Part shown: positions 28,985-36,273 of the stretch, one piece after another
How positions within the stretch are numbered: position 1 is the stretch's first letter
Layout of the letters: the number at the start of each line of letters is the position of its first letter
NCBI RefSeq assembly: GCF_003610195.1
Contig: NZ_RAPO01000002.1
Span: forward strand, 372,001-436,000
Origin: Halopiger aswanensis
Lineage (GTDB): Archaea > Halobacteriota > Halobacteria > Halobacteriales > Natrialbaceae
Direction of reading: 5' to 3'
DNA: 64,000 nt
Program-made: the position numbers and the translations under genes
The notes under the pieces: generated by a model
What the model was told of the DNA's origin: nothing
Seen by the model: only the letters and a program-made list of their open reading frames with translations
Databases searched by the model: none

Positions 28985-29929
28985 ATGAGTACCTCTCAGC
29001 ACCCGGTTGCCCTCCGCTTAGAGCGGTTAGTCGGTGGTGACGCCAGGCTGTTGGCGGTCGTGATGATGCTGCCGCTGATCGACGGCGTCTTCCCGGCGCT
29101 GATCCTCGCCGGCGCGTTGAACGATCCGGTAAACGCCGTGCAGGTCGGCCTCCTGATCTTCGGCGGCAGCGCAACCGTCGCGGTGATCCTCGCCGAGATG
29201 GACGGGACGGCCCGCGAGCAGGCCGCGATCGTCCTCCTGGTCGGAATCCCGCTCATACTACTGGCGGCCGCCCAGGCCGTGCTGGCGCCTGCGATCGGCA
29301 GCATGCTCGAGGACGCGATCATCACGCGGTTCGCCGCGCTGGTGATCCTCGCGATCGCCGCCCAGACCGCCAGCGCGACCATCGGCGACTACCTGCCCAA
29401 CCCCGCCGTCATCATCGGCCTCGGGCTGGTCGCGAGCGTCGATCTCACCGACGTGAGCTTCACCCTGATGACCGACCCCGAACTCGTCGCGCACGCGGCG
29501 CTCGCGGCCGGCGTCGGCGTCGGGTTCGCGCTCTCGGTCGCGCTCGGGGGGCCGTTCCTCCGGGAGTACATGGATATCGATCGCTTCCGCTTCGGCAGCG
29601 CCGTCGCGCTCGGCCTGCTGCCGCTGTCGCTGCTCGGGATGGCCTTCGGACAGGCGCCGCTGGCCGCGCTGCTGGTCGCCGGCCTGTTCGCGCTCGATCT
29701 GCCGCTCGAGCGCGGCTCCGACGCTGACGCCGATGCGGATGCGGATGTCGAACCGGAATCGCCGCCTACGCCCGCGGTCGGAACCGGCCCGCTAACTGAT
29801 GGCGGCGCAGCCGACTCGAGCGAGGAGGCCGAGCCGTCGCCGACTACCGTCGAGCCCGATTCCGACCCCGAAGACGCGTACCCGAGCGACGAGGCGAGGG
29901 ACGCCGACGAGCGGGCCCCGTGGCTGTAG
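28985..29929 (+). CDS. Haloarchaeal membrane protein (DUF5794-like)
   Basis: 314 residues. About seven to eight hydrophobic helices occupy residues 20-235 (MMLPLIDGVFPALILAGALN, VGLLIFGGSATVAVILAE, AVALGLLPLSLLGMAFGQAP). The last 75 residues are a disordered acidic tail with DADADAD repeats and Pro/Ser/Thr. I match it to the haloarchaeal DUF5794 family from memory; function is unknown. It directly precedes tRNA-Trp. Confidence 0.75.
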   Translation: MSTSQHPVALRLERLVGGDARLLAVVMMLPLIDGVFPALILAGALNDPVNAVQVGLLIFGGSATVAVILAEMDGTAREQAAIVLLVGIPLILLAAAQAVLAPAIGSMLEDAIITRFAALVILAIAAQTASATIGDYLPNPAVIIGLGLVASVDLTDVSFTLMTDPELVAHAALAAGVGVGFALSVALGGPFLREYMDIDRFRFGSAVALGLLPLSLLGMAFGQAPLAALLVAGLFALDLPLERGSDADADADADVEPESPPTPAVGTGPLTDGGAADSSEEAEPSPTTVEPDSDPEDAYPSDEARDADERAPWL

Positions 29930-29977
29930 TGCGAATCGAAACCGATTTAGGGTCCATCCCCCAACTGGGAAACGCAC

Positions 29978-30151
29978 GGGGTTGTGGCCAAGCCAGGCAT
30001 GGCGACTGACTCCAGAGGCACGCGCCCGGGACGACACTCCAGACTGATATACTGATCGAGCACCTGATCAGTGCTCGTGTGATGACCCTCTGGAGTTCCG
30101 AGGCGCACCGGAGATATCAGTCGATCGGGGGTTCAAATCCCTCCGACCCCA
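29978..30151 (+). tRNA. tRNA-Trp (CCA anticodon) with a 100-nt intron
   Basis: Acceptor strands GGGGTTG (29978-29984) and CGACCCC (30144-30150) pair with one G-U, with discriminator A at 30151. The D-arm GCC...GGC, anticodon stem ACTGA/TCAGT and the T-arm GGTTCAAATCC are all present. The anticodon CCA is at 30012-30014. The mature tRNA is interrupted after position 37/38; an A at both junctions leaves the exact cut ambiguous by one base. CCA is not encoded. Its 3' end is partly copied at 30238-30254. Confidence 0.95.
30016..30115 (+). ncRNA. tRNA-Trp intron with box C/D guide RNA features
   Basis: The intron has a C box GTGATGA (30079-30085) and CTGA D-type boxes at 30044, 30052 and 30064. 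The segment CTCTGGAGT (30088-30096) is perfectly complementary to ACTCCAGAG (30009-30017) spanning the anticodon. In haloarchaea the tRNA-Trp intron is known to act as a box C/D RNA guiding 2'-O-methylation of the same pre-tRNA. The box assignment here is from sequence only. Confidence 0.8.
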
Positions 30152-30156
30152 TTTTC

Positions 30157-30184
30157 TCGCGACGAACAACATCGTGAGTCGCGA
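30157..30184. terminator. Hairpin just after tRNA-Trp
   Basis: After a TTTT run at the tRNA end, TCGCGAC (30157-30163) pairs perfectly with GTCGCGA (30178-30184) across a 14-base spacer. It could end or process the tRNA transcript. Confidence 0.4.
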
Positions 30185-30195
30185 ATATCGGACGA

Positions 30196-30252
30196 GGAGG
30201 ATTTGAGCTCAGCGGACGAGCGAAGCGACGTCCGCGCGGTTCAAATCCCTCC
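30196..30252. repeat. Nested hairpin whose 3' arm is the tRNA-end copy
   Basis: An outer stem pairs GGAGGATTTGA (30196-30206) with TCAAATCCCTCC (30241-30252, one bulge). An inner perfect stem pairs GCGGACG (30212-30218) with CGTCCGC (30229-30235). Thus the att copy lies beside an inverted copy of itself. Confidence 0.6.
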
Positions 30253-30466
30253 GATCCCTCCGTGTCGCGTTCGCTGTTGTTCAAGCCAGCGCCCACTCCA
30301 CCCTCCTACGACGAACACGTCCCTCGAGCAGGCTATTCGAAAGTCGGCAGCGAACCCAGCCCTCGAGCGGTCCATCGACTCCCCTGCCGCCCGACCCGAA
30401 GCGACAGCCGGTCGAGCGTTCAGGAGCGAGTCGTCGTCTCGAGGCGCTGCATTGACCGACTGGACG

Positions 30467-30694
30467 GTGATCGACTGGCTGAACACAGCGATCGCAGCCG
30501 GCCCGATCATCGCTGGACGAGTCCTCCGGCAAACTCGCCTCGCTCGCCTTCGGCCCCGCGCTCGCCGCCTCCTCGCTCGAGTGTTCGTCGTGGCGCTCGT
30601 CTACTGCGTCGTCGGAGAACTCGCGGCCGCGACCGGAATCACGGCGTTCGTGATCGAACTCGGCAGATTGCTATTGACGAGGCGCCAGTCGTAA
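30467..30694 (+). CDS. Possible small membrane protein or remnant
   Basis: From a GTG at 30467 the frame encodes about 75 residues, including a hydrophobic helix (LLARVFVVALVYCVVGELAAATGITAFVIEL) and a basic stretch before it. No family recognised. It lies in the 614-bp stretch between tRNA-Trp and the Orc gene, where the rest shows only the att scar, hairpins and degraded sequence. It may be a real small gene of the element or decayed coding DNA. Confidence 0.3.
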   Translation: MIDWLNTAIAAGPIIAGRVLRQTRLARLRPRARRLLARVFVVALVYCVVGELAAATGITAFVIELGRLLLTRRQS

Positions 30695-30734
30695 TGCACA
30701 CCGTCGAGAGATCGCGAGTCGACACTACCATCAG

Positions 30735-30743
30735 TAATTAATA
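30735..30743 (+). promoter_or_regulatory. TATA-like element before the Orc1/Cdc6 gene
   Basis: TAATTAATAG lies 22 to 31 bases upstream of the ATG at 30766, in an otherwise GC-rich background. Position fits a short leader. Confidence 0.5.
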
Positions 30744-30765
30744 GCGTTGCGACGAGTGATGGCGT

Positions 30766-31779
30766 ATGATCACGGACGCTCGAGCGCTCGCGACGACCTA
30801 CGTGCCCCAGGACCTCGAGCACCGTGACGGCCAGATCAGCCAGCTCGCGGCGGCGCTCGAGCCGATCACGGACGGAGTCGGCGGGGACCACTGTCTCATC
30901 TTCGGGCCCGCGGGCTCGGGGAAGACGACCCTCGCGAAGTACGTCGTCCGCAAGCTCCGCCAGGAGTCGTTCGGCGTCCGCCGGGCCTACTGGAACTGCA
31001 TGTCCGGCTCCGCGAAGACCGACGTCCTCCACGGGCTCGCGCAGGATTCGGGGATCGGGAACCACCTGCCGCGGGACGGGACCGGCGCCAGCGCCTTTAT
31101 CGACGCCTTTCGCGGGACGGACGACCACGTCGTCGCGATCATCGACGAGGTCGACGTTTTGGAGGACGAGACGCTCCTGCTGGGGCTGGGCGACCTGCCG
31201 AACGTGACGATCGTCGGGATCACGATCGACGAGGACGACTTCTTCGCATCTCACCGACTGAACGGCCGCGTCAAATCCCGGTTCTCGAGCGCCGAGACGC
31301 TCCGGCTCCGGAAGTACACCCACGAGGAGGTCGTCGACATCCTGCTGGCGCGGATCGACGCCGGGTTGCGACCCGACGTGATCGACGAGCCGGTCGTCGA
31401 GTACATCGCCGACCTCGCCGCCGGCGACGCGCGCGAAGCGATCAAACTCCTCGAGAAGGCTACGCGCCGCGTCGCTCGGACCGATCGGTCGCAAATCGAA
31501 CTCGCTGACGTCGACGCGGTCCACGACAAAGCCCGGCGGGACCTCCAGCAGGATCGGATCGACGCGCTGGGGACGCACAAGCGACTGCTGTACGACATCG
31601 TCGCCGACGCCGGCGAGATCGGCGCGACCGAACTCCACGCGACCTACGAGGAGCGGGCCGCCGAACCGAAGACGAACCGGACGCGACGGCGGTACCTCGC
31701 GACGCTCGAGGATAAGTACGGGCTGCTCGCGTCGACTGGGTCGGGCCGCGGGAAGACGTACTTCGTTCCGGAACCCTGA
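30766..31779 (+). CDS. Orc1/Cdc6-type replication initiator, element-borne
   Basis: 337 residues, shorter than chromosomal haloarchaeal Orc1 proteins (usually near 400 or more). Walker A GPAGSGKTTLAKYVV (near 46-60), Walker B VVAIIDEVDVLED, a sensor-1 like VTIVGITIDED and the sensor-2/helical region ARIDAGLRPDVI are present. A C-terminal winged helix ends RRYLATLEDKYGLLASTGSG. It binds origin DNA and helps load the helicase. The iterons just downstream (31836-31902) and the integrase after them suggest it belongs to an integrated plasmid or virus remnant, not the chromosome's main origin. Confidence 0.88.
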   Translation: MITDARALATTYVPQDLEHRDGQISQLAAALEPITDGVGGDHCLIFGPAGSGKTTLAKYVVRKLRQESFGVRRAYWNCMSGSAKTDVLHGLAQDSGIGNHLPRDGTGASAFIDAFRGTDDHVVAIIDEVDVLEDETLLLGLGDLPNVTIVGITIDEDDFFASHRLNGRVKSRFSSAETLRLRKYTHEEVVDILLARIDAGLRPDVIDEPVVEYIADLAAGDAREAIKLLEKATRRVARTDRSQIELADVDAVHDKARRDLQQDRIDALGTHKRLLYDIVADAGEIGATELHATYEERAAEPKTNRTRRRYLATLEDKYGLLASTGSGRGKTYFVPEP

Positions 31780-31835
31780 TTCGGCTGTTTTGAGCCACCA
31801 GTTGTCCGCTGACGTTTCTTTCGACTGCCTTTCGA

Positions 31836-31902
31836 TTCCGGTTCGTCGCATTCCGGACACGCTAACCGTCTTCCGGACACGTTCCGGACACATTCCGGAC
31901 AC
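31836..31902. repeat. Iteron cluster TTCCGGACAC between orc and integrase
   Basis: Exact copies of TTCCGGACAC start at 31851, 31871, 31882 and 31893, plus a partial TTCCGG at 31836. The last three are spaced exactly 11 bases apart, one helical turn, so a protein could bind them on one face. Each contains the palindrome TCCGGA. The rest of the 293-bp gap (31780-32072) has an inverted repeat CGCT-GT-AGCG followed by a TATA-like GATATACC near 31990. The array does not match the usual chromosomal ORB consensus as I recall it. Confidence 0.75.
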
Positions 31903-32072
31903 GCTCCAGACGCCGCGGACGGGGCTTCTCGAGAGCGTTTTCCCGACATCGCTCGCGCATCCGTCGCTTCCGGTCATCGCCGCTGTAGCGATATACCACG
32001 GTCGGTCGTTGTCTCCGATATGTTCGCCATTGCAACTGACCCGGCCAAGCCAAGCGGTGGTGTCGAGCGGCC

Positions 32073-33107
32073 ATGAGCGGGCGCGACCTCTCACCCCGGG
32101 CGGCCCGCGACCGCTTTCTGGCCCGGCGCAAGCAGGAAAACACCGCGAACACGGTTCGTAGCTACCGGAACCGGCTCACGCGCTTCGTCCGCTGGGCCGA
32201 GGACGAGGGTATCGAGTCGATGAGCGACCTCTCCGGCTGGGACCTCGACGAGTACCGCGCGGCACGGGAGGCCGCCGGTATCGCGCCGGCGACGCTGAAC
32301 GGGGAGCTGACCGCCCTCAAGCAGTTACTCGAGTACTGCGCGGCGATCGACGTCGTCGACGACGCGCTCCACGAGACGGTGCACGTGCCGACCCTCAGCC
32401 GCGAGGAAGAGTCCAGCGACGTCCGGCTCGCGGTCGACCACGCCGAGACGCTGCTGTCGACGTTCCGGTCGTCGCCCGCCCTGTTCGGCCGGCCGGAACA
32501 CGCCTTCCTCGAGGTCGCCTGGCACGTCGGCGCGCGCCTGAGCGGGATTCGCGCCCTCGACTTGCGGGACTTCGACCCCGAGCGGCGGACGCTCGAGTTT
32601 CGTCACCGACCGCCGACGCTGCTGAAGAACAAGGCGGCCGGCGAGCGCGTCGTCGGCGTCTCGAAACCCGTCGGGCGGGCGCTTCGGGCGTACGTCGCCC
32701 GCGAGCGCTGCGACAAGCGCGACGACGAGGGGCGCAAGCCCCTGTTCTGCGGGCGGCAGGGACGACCCTCGCCGACCACGTTTCGGGCGTGGTCCTATCG
32801 CGGCACGCAGCCGTGTCGCGCCGTGGCGTGTCCGCACGGCAACGAGCGGGAGTCCTGCGAGTACACCCACCGGAACCACGCGAGCAAGTGTCCCTCCTCG
32901 AGAAGTCCCCACGCGATCCGAACCGGCTCGATCACCTGGCAGTTGCTCCGCGGCCTCGAGATCGAAACCGTCGCGAAGCGGGTCAACGCCCGCCCCGAAA
33001 CGATCCGGCGTCACTACTACAAGGCCGGTGAGCGCGAGGAGTTCGAGGAGCGCCGCGCCGATCGAACGCTGACGCTGGATATCCAGACCGGTGATGCCGA
33101 TGTGTGA
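32073..33107 (+). CDS. Tyrosine recombinase/integrase
   Basis: 344 residues. An N-terminal SAM-like core-binding domain (TANTVRSYRNRLTRFVRWAEDEG) precedes the catalytic domain. Readable active-site elements: first Arg in GARLSGIRALDLRDF, SPHAIRTGSITWQLL (HxxR), and the Tyr nucleophile in IRRHYYKAG. Between them is a Cys/His-rich insert (CRAVACPHGNERESC ... HASKC) found in related haloarchaeal integrases, perhaps binding zinc. It likely moved the element marked by tRNA-Trp. Full length; activity cannot be judged. Confidence 0.9.
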   Translation: MSGRDLSPRAARDRFLARRKQENTANTVRSYRNRLTRFVRWAEDEGIESMSDLSGWDLDEYRAAREAAGIAPATLNGELTALKQLLEYCAAIDVVDDALHETVHVPTLSREEESSDVRLAVDHAETLLSTFRSSPALFGRPEHAFLEVAWHVGARLSGIRALDLRDFDPERRTLEFRHRPPTLLKNKAAGERVVGVSKPVGRALRAYVARERCDKRDDEGRKPLFCGRQGRPSPTTFRAWSYRGTQPCRAVACPHGNERESCEYTHRNHASKCPSSRSPHAIRTGSITWQLLRGLEIETVAKRVNARPETIRRHYYKAGEREEFEERRADRTLTLDIQTGDADV

Positions 33108-33297
33108 CGACGAGCGAAAGTTGGCGTGTGACGGCCGCTGTCCGTATCGAACGCCACTAGTGGAAGTCCCTCCGAGTTACCGTCCCGCGCGGCTATCGAG
33201 GTCTCGAGCCTCGAGCAGTTTCGATAGGCCGGTGGATATCGATCGTCGGACGGCGATCGACGGGCACCGGAATCGGCGGTGACCGACAGCGAAAGAG

Positions 33298-33459
33298 CTA
33301 CTCGGCGATGTCGCCCTCGCGCAACGCTTCGGTTTCAGACACGACGAACTTCGCCAATTTTCGCTTCGAGTGCGTTCCAACCAGATGATCCTCGAGGCGC
33401 CGCTCGCGCGGGAGATCGTCGTGGCAGATGGGACACTCGATCGGGGGTCGGGTGGCCAT
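33298..33459 (-). CDS. 53-residue classical C2H2 zinc-finger protein
   Basis: Begins MATRPPIECPICHDDLPRER. The spacing C9-X2-C12-X12-H25-X4-H30 is a textbook C2H2 finger, followed by a basic SKRKLAKF and an acidic tail ending at 33298. The AT-rich run ATATTTTT at 33484-33491 is 25-32 bases before the ATG, a well-placed promoter. Stop TAG, no overlap. Such mini-fingers in archaea are thought to bind nucleic acid or protein, but the target here is unknown. Confidence 0.8.
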   Translation of the reverse strand: MATRPPIECPICHDDLPRERRLEDHLVGTHSKRKLAKFVVSETEALREGDIAE

Positions 33460-33483
33460 ACACGATACAGTGCAGTGAGGCCC

Positions 33484-33491
33484 AAAAATAT
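33484..33491 (-). promoter_or_regulatory. TATA-like element of the C2H2 finger gene
   Basis: Plus strand AAAAATAT, minus strand ATATTTTT, 25-32 bases before the ATG at 33459; fits a leaderless transcript. Confidence 0.5.
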
Positions 33492-33556
33492 CCGGCCGGC
33501 ATGTTCGATGTTCGACCGCGAGTGACGGCTATCGATCCTCTCGATCGCCGTTTCGA

Positions 33557-33808
33557 TCAGATCGTCCGCTTGTACTCACACTGCGGGCAGTAGATCACGC
33601 GCTGGCGAATCAGGAGCAGACTCTGGCCGCACGAGCAGGGACCGCCGACCGAAATGTCGTTCGCATCCCGGACGACGCCTCGAAGCGTGTTCTCCAGTTG
33701 ATCGATGTGTTGTTTGGTTTCCTCGAGTTCCGCCTCGAGGGCCGCCAATTCACGGGAAAGCGACCGACGGAAGGGTCTCGACGGTCCCGCCCGATTTTTG
33801 CGACGCAT
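33557..33808 (-). CDS. Coiled-coil zinc-ribbon protein
   Basis: 83 residues from the ATG at 33808. A basic start (MRRKNRAGPSRPFRRS) leads into a coiled coil (about 18-45: LAALEAELEETKQHIDQLEN) and a zinc ribbon with Cys58-x-Cys60 and Cys74-xx-Cys77 (GPCSCGQ ... YCPQCEYKRTI). The frame stays open upstream to 33931, but that part lacks family features and would cross a likely TATA site (CTTATTCGG near 33832). Function unknown. Confidence 0.75.
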   Translation of the reverse strand: MRRKNRAGPSRPFRRSLSRELAALEAELEETKQHIDQLENTLRGVVRDANDISVGGPCSCGQSLLLIRQRVIYCPQCEYKRTI

Positions 33809-33941
33809 ATCCGGATAGACAGGTGAACCCCGAATAAGCGTGTGGGGGAGACTTGCAAGGTTCGTCGGCCGTGAGTTACACGGGTCCCAGTACCGATCGA
33901 AAATAGGGGACAACGCGGCCGCAGCGCCCAATACCGGCGAA

Positions 33942-34157
33942 TCAGCGGTCGCCGCGCTCCTCGTCGATGCGGCTGAACTGGTACCAGATGCCGGCGATCA
34001 CGACGAGGAAGACGGCGGCGAGTCCGATTTGGAGTCCGAGTTCGTTCAGGCCGACGGCTTCGGCTTCGACGAGTCCACCGGCCCAGCCGACGAACAGGAC
34101 GGCGAACGCGGTGACGACGACGACCATGATGAGGAGCCGGTCGGTGGGGATATTCAT
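33942..34157 (-). CDS. Small two-TM membrane protein
   Basis: 71 residues: MNIPTDRLLIMVVVVTAFAV starts helix one, and LGLQIGLAAVFLVVIAGIWY is helix two, ending in a hydrophilic SRIDEERGDR tail. No family recognised. The ATG at 34157 was chosen because upstream codons to 34226 add a non-conserved leader. Confidence 0.7.
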   Translation of the reverse strand: MNIPTDRLLIMVVVVTAFAVLFVGWAGGLVEAEAVGLNELGLQIGLAAVFLVVIAGIWYQFSRIDEERGDR

Positions 34158-34302
34158 CACTGACGTTTGGCTACCGATTCGGTTAAACAGAACGCCTGAA
34201 CTGGCCGACACGGCTGGATACGGCATCTCTCAGCCGATTTCTCGAGTTAGCGCGCAGCGACCGGAACGTACTGTCAGTCGCTGCGGTTCGGGCCGGCCAA
34301 AC

Positions 34303-34887
34303 TCAGTGCAGCGTCCCTTCGCGAACGTCGGCATCGTACGCGAACAGCGCGTAGCCGACTTCGGCGGCGGTGTAGCCCGTCTCCGCGGCGATCTCGCGGA
34401 TCGGCTCGATCATCGCGACGTAGTCGGCCGCATCGAACGACTCCTTGCGTCCCTCGAGACGGTCCAGTCGCTCGAGGGAGGCCCAGACGCGGGTGTCGAC
34501 GACGGCGTGGCGGTCGGGGTCGAACGCGGTCAGCACGCACGAGGCGGTCGGCGCCTTGAACCCGGAGAGGCCGGTCAGCAACTGGATCTTCGAAAAGTCG
34601 TCGTCGACCGCGAGGACGTTCGCGGTGACGGTGCGACACCGCTCCGGCGGGTTCCGCTCGACGTGGTAGGCGCTGCGGGTCGAGGATTCGTAGGCGATGT
34701 CGTACAACTGCTCCCGGGTGAGATACCCCTGCTCCCGATAGGTTGCGCCGAATTCCGCGAGTCGCTCGGGCAACACGCCCTGCGTGTCCGCGTAGCGCTC
34801 GAGGTTCGTGGCGATGAACGATTCCAGATCCGCCTCCGCGTCCACGTCGGCGGGTACAGCCGTCTCCGCGTCCGTGTCCGGCTTCAT
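34303..34887 (-). CDS. Hypothetical protein with a helix-hairpin-helix DNA-glycosylase-like segment
   Basis: 194 residues from the ATG at 34887 (a GTG at 34935 would give 210). The stretch LLTGLSGFKAPTASCVLTAFDPDRHAVVDTRVWASL resembles the HhH-GPD signature, in which a Gly-rich hairpin is followed by a conserved Asp in a VDT context. Helical regions flank it. A base-excision glycosylase or a DNA-binding relative that lost catalysis are both possible; no Cys cluster or clear catalytic Lys was identified. Single gene, no operon partner. Confidence 0.6.
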   Translation of the reverse strand: MKPDTDAETAVPADVDAEADLESFIATNLERYADTQGVLPERLAEFGATYREQGYLTREQLYDIAYESSTRSAYHVERNPPERCRTVTANVLAVDDDFSKIQLLTGLSGFKAPTASCVLTAFDPDRHAVVDTRVWASLERLDRLEGRKESFDAADYVAMIEPIREIAAETGYTAAEVGYALFAYDADVREGTLH

Positions 34888-35058
34888 AGCCGTGCGTTCC
34901 GACGGCTCCCACTCAGCCGTTGCGATTCCGCTCACACGGTGATTCAGTGACCGGTTATCTGACCGAAATGTATCGATAGACCGACTCTCACGGCGATTGG
35001 ATGGCGGGAAAGGCTACCGGAAACCCAACGCGTCTATACGTCTTCGTGGTGGGTTTCG

Positions 35059-35802
35059 GTGATGACGACGGTCGTCGAACTCGACGTTCCGGCTGATCGC
35101 CTCGGACTCGCCCGCGCGTTCGATCGGGTCCCGACGTTCGAGTGCCAGATCGGCGGCATGATCGGCGACGGGCCGCCGCTCGTCCGCGTCTCAGGGCCGG
35201 ACCGACGAACCGTCGCGCACGCACTCGAGGCGGATCCGTCGGTCGAAGTCATCGCGACCGTAACCGGCGACTCCGGGACGGAGGCAAGCGTCGAGACTGG
35301 GACTAACACCGGCGACGGCACGAACACCGACGCCGACGATGACGGCGGCACCGACCGCAACCGCTGGCTCTTCCGACTCGAGTTCGGCGAGCGCCTAAAA
35401 CTGTTCGAGGAGATCGTCTCGGAGAACGACGGCGCGATCCTCTCGGCCAACGGCCGGGACGGTCGGTGGGCCCTCCAGTTACTGTACCACGATCGAGAGG
35501 CAGTGTCGACGGCGCATCGGCTGCTCGAGCAGTACGAGTACCGCGTCGAAGTCACACGCGTCAGCGGGACGGAAGACCTTGCCCGGGTTCGAACGCCGCT
35601 GACCGAGATCCAGTACGAGACGATCGCGAAGGCCCACGAACTGGGCTACTTCGACGTGCCGCGGCAGGTGACCCTCGAGGAACTCGCCGCCGAACTGGGA
35701 ATCTCCCATCAGGCGCTTTCAGAGCGGCTACGACGGAGTCACGCCGCGCTCATTAGCGCGGAGCTATCGGACCACTTGACGCCGCTCGCGATCGACCCCT
35801 GA
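35059..35802 (+). CDS. bat-type HTH transcriptional regulator without PAS
   Basis: 247 residues. The N-terminal half (TTVVELDVPADRLGLARAFDRVPTFECQIGGMIGDG) resembles the ligand domain found next to haloarchaeal HTH_10. A Gly/Thr/Asp low-complexity linker interrupts it near 78-98. The C-terminus has HTH_10: LTEIQYETIAKAHELGYFDVPR with ELAAELGISHQALSERLRR. Two ATGs (35059, 35062) open the gene. Probably a transcription factor; target not evident. Confidence 0.85.
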   Translation: MMTTVVELDVPADRLGLARAFDRVPTFECQIGGMIGDGPPLVRVSGPDRRTVAHALEADPSVEVIATVTGDSGTEASVETGTNTGDGTNTDADDDGGTDRNRWLFRLEFGERLKLFEEIVSENDGAILSANGRDGRWALQLLYHDREAVSTAHRLLEQYEYRVEVTRVSGTEDLARVRTPLTEIQYETIAKAHELGYFDVPRQVTLEELAAELGISHQALSERLRRSHAALISAELSDHLTPLAIDP

Positions 35803-36273
35803 GCCGCCGGGGACCGAATACCCGGTTGGCGACGGTTCCCAGACGATTCTACCGCAGTATTCCGCTTCGATACCAGCGCGCTCGAGATCCGATCGCTACG
35901 CTTAAGCTCAGAAGCAAACCAAATGACCGGTATCGAATCTGTTTGTCCAGCAAATATCCGAATCGCACTATGATTGCACCAACAGATAGCTTTATTATTC
36001 GATAGTATGTAATACGGATGTCGGCGTGATCGCCGACCCGCGACGTATCGACACCCGAACGACCCCTGTGAGCGCCGGTGGATCACTCGTGCTCAAGCAG
36101 CGCTTGCGGTCACTCGTGGCTGTGTGACCCGCTCGCTGGTAGATCCCCGCGGGCCAGTTCACTCATTTCCCATGGCCCGCCCGAATTTTCCGCGCTGCTG
36201 TCCGTCGATCAGGCGCTAGACAGTTATAGGTCCTCGAGAAACGCGAGCACGGAGCGGTACAGCCCGGCGACCG
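35803..36273. other. Gene-poor stretch, AT-richer than its surroundings
   Basis: 471 bases without a supported gene. AT-rich patches lie near 35905-36020 (for example around TTTATTATTCGATAGTATG). Stray frames are short and of unusual composition. I cannot assign a role; divergent or convergent small RNAs are possible but unsupported. Confidence 0.5.

Larger units (their letters stand above)
30130..30254. repeat. Direct repeat of the tRNA-Trp 3' end (attachment-site scar)
   Basis: GGTTCAAATCCCTCCGA occurs in the tRNA T-arm/acceptor (30130-30146) and again at 30238-30254, identical over 17 bases and matching 20 of the next 21. Such partial copies are left when integrative elements recombine at a tRNA gene. 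The pair encloses only about 90 bases, so it is a scar rather than the borders of the whole island. Confidence 0.7.

Noticed and set aside
33161..33180. AAGTCCCTCCGAG downstream of the integrase resembles the tRNA-Trp 3' end and might be the far attachment site.
   Set aside because: Only about 11-12 bases match and the T-loop GGTTC part is missing, so it is too weak to call as a border.
35967..35977. ACTATGATTGC in the 471-bp gene-poor gap equals the left half of the pstS promoter motif.
   Set aside because: It lacks the TATATAG half and no phosphate gene is close; 11 bases can recur by chance.
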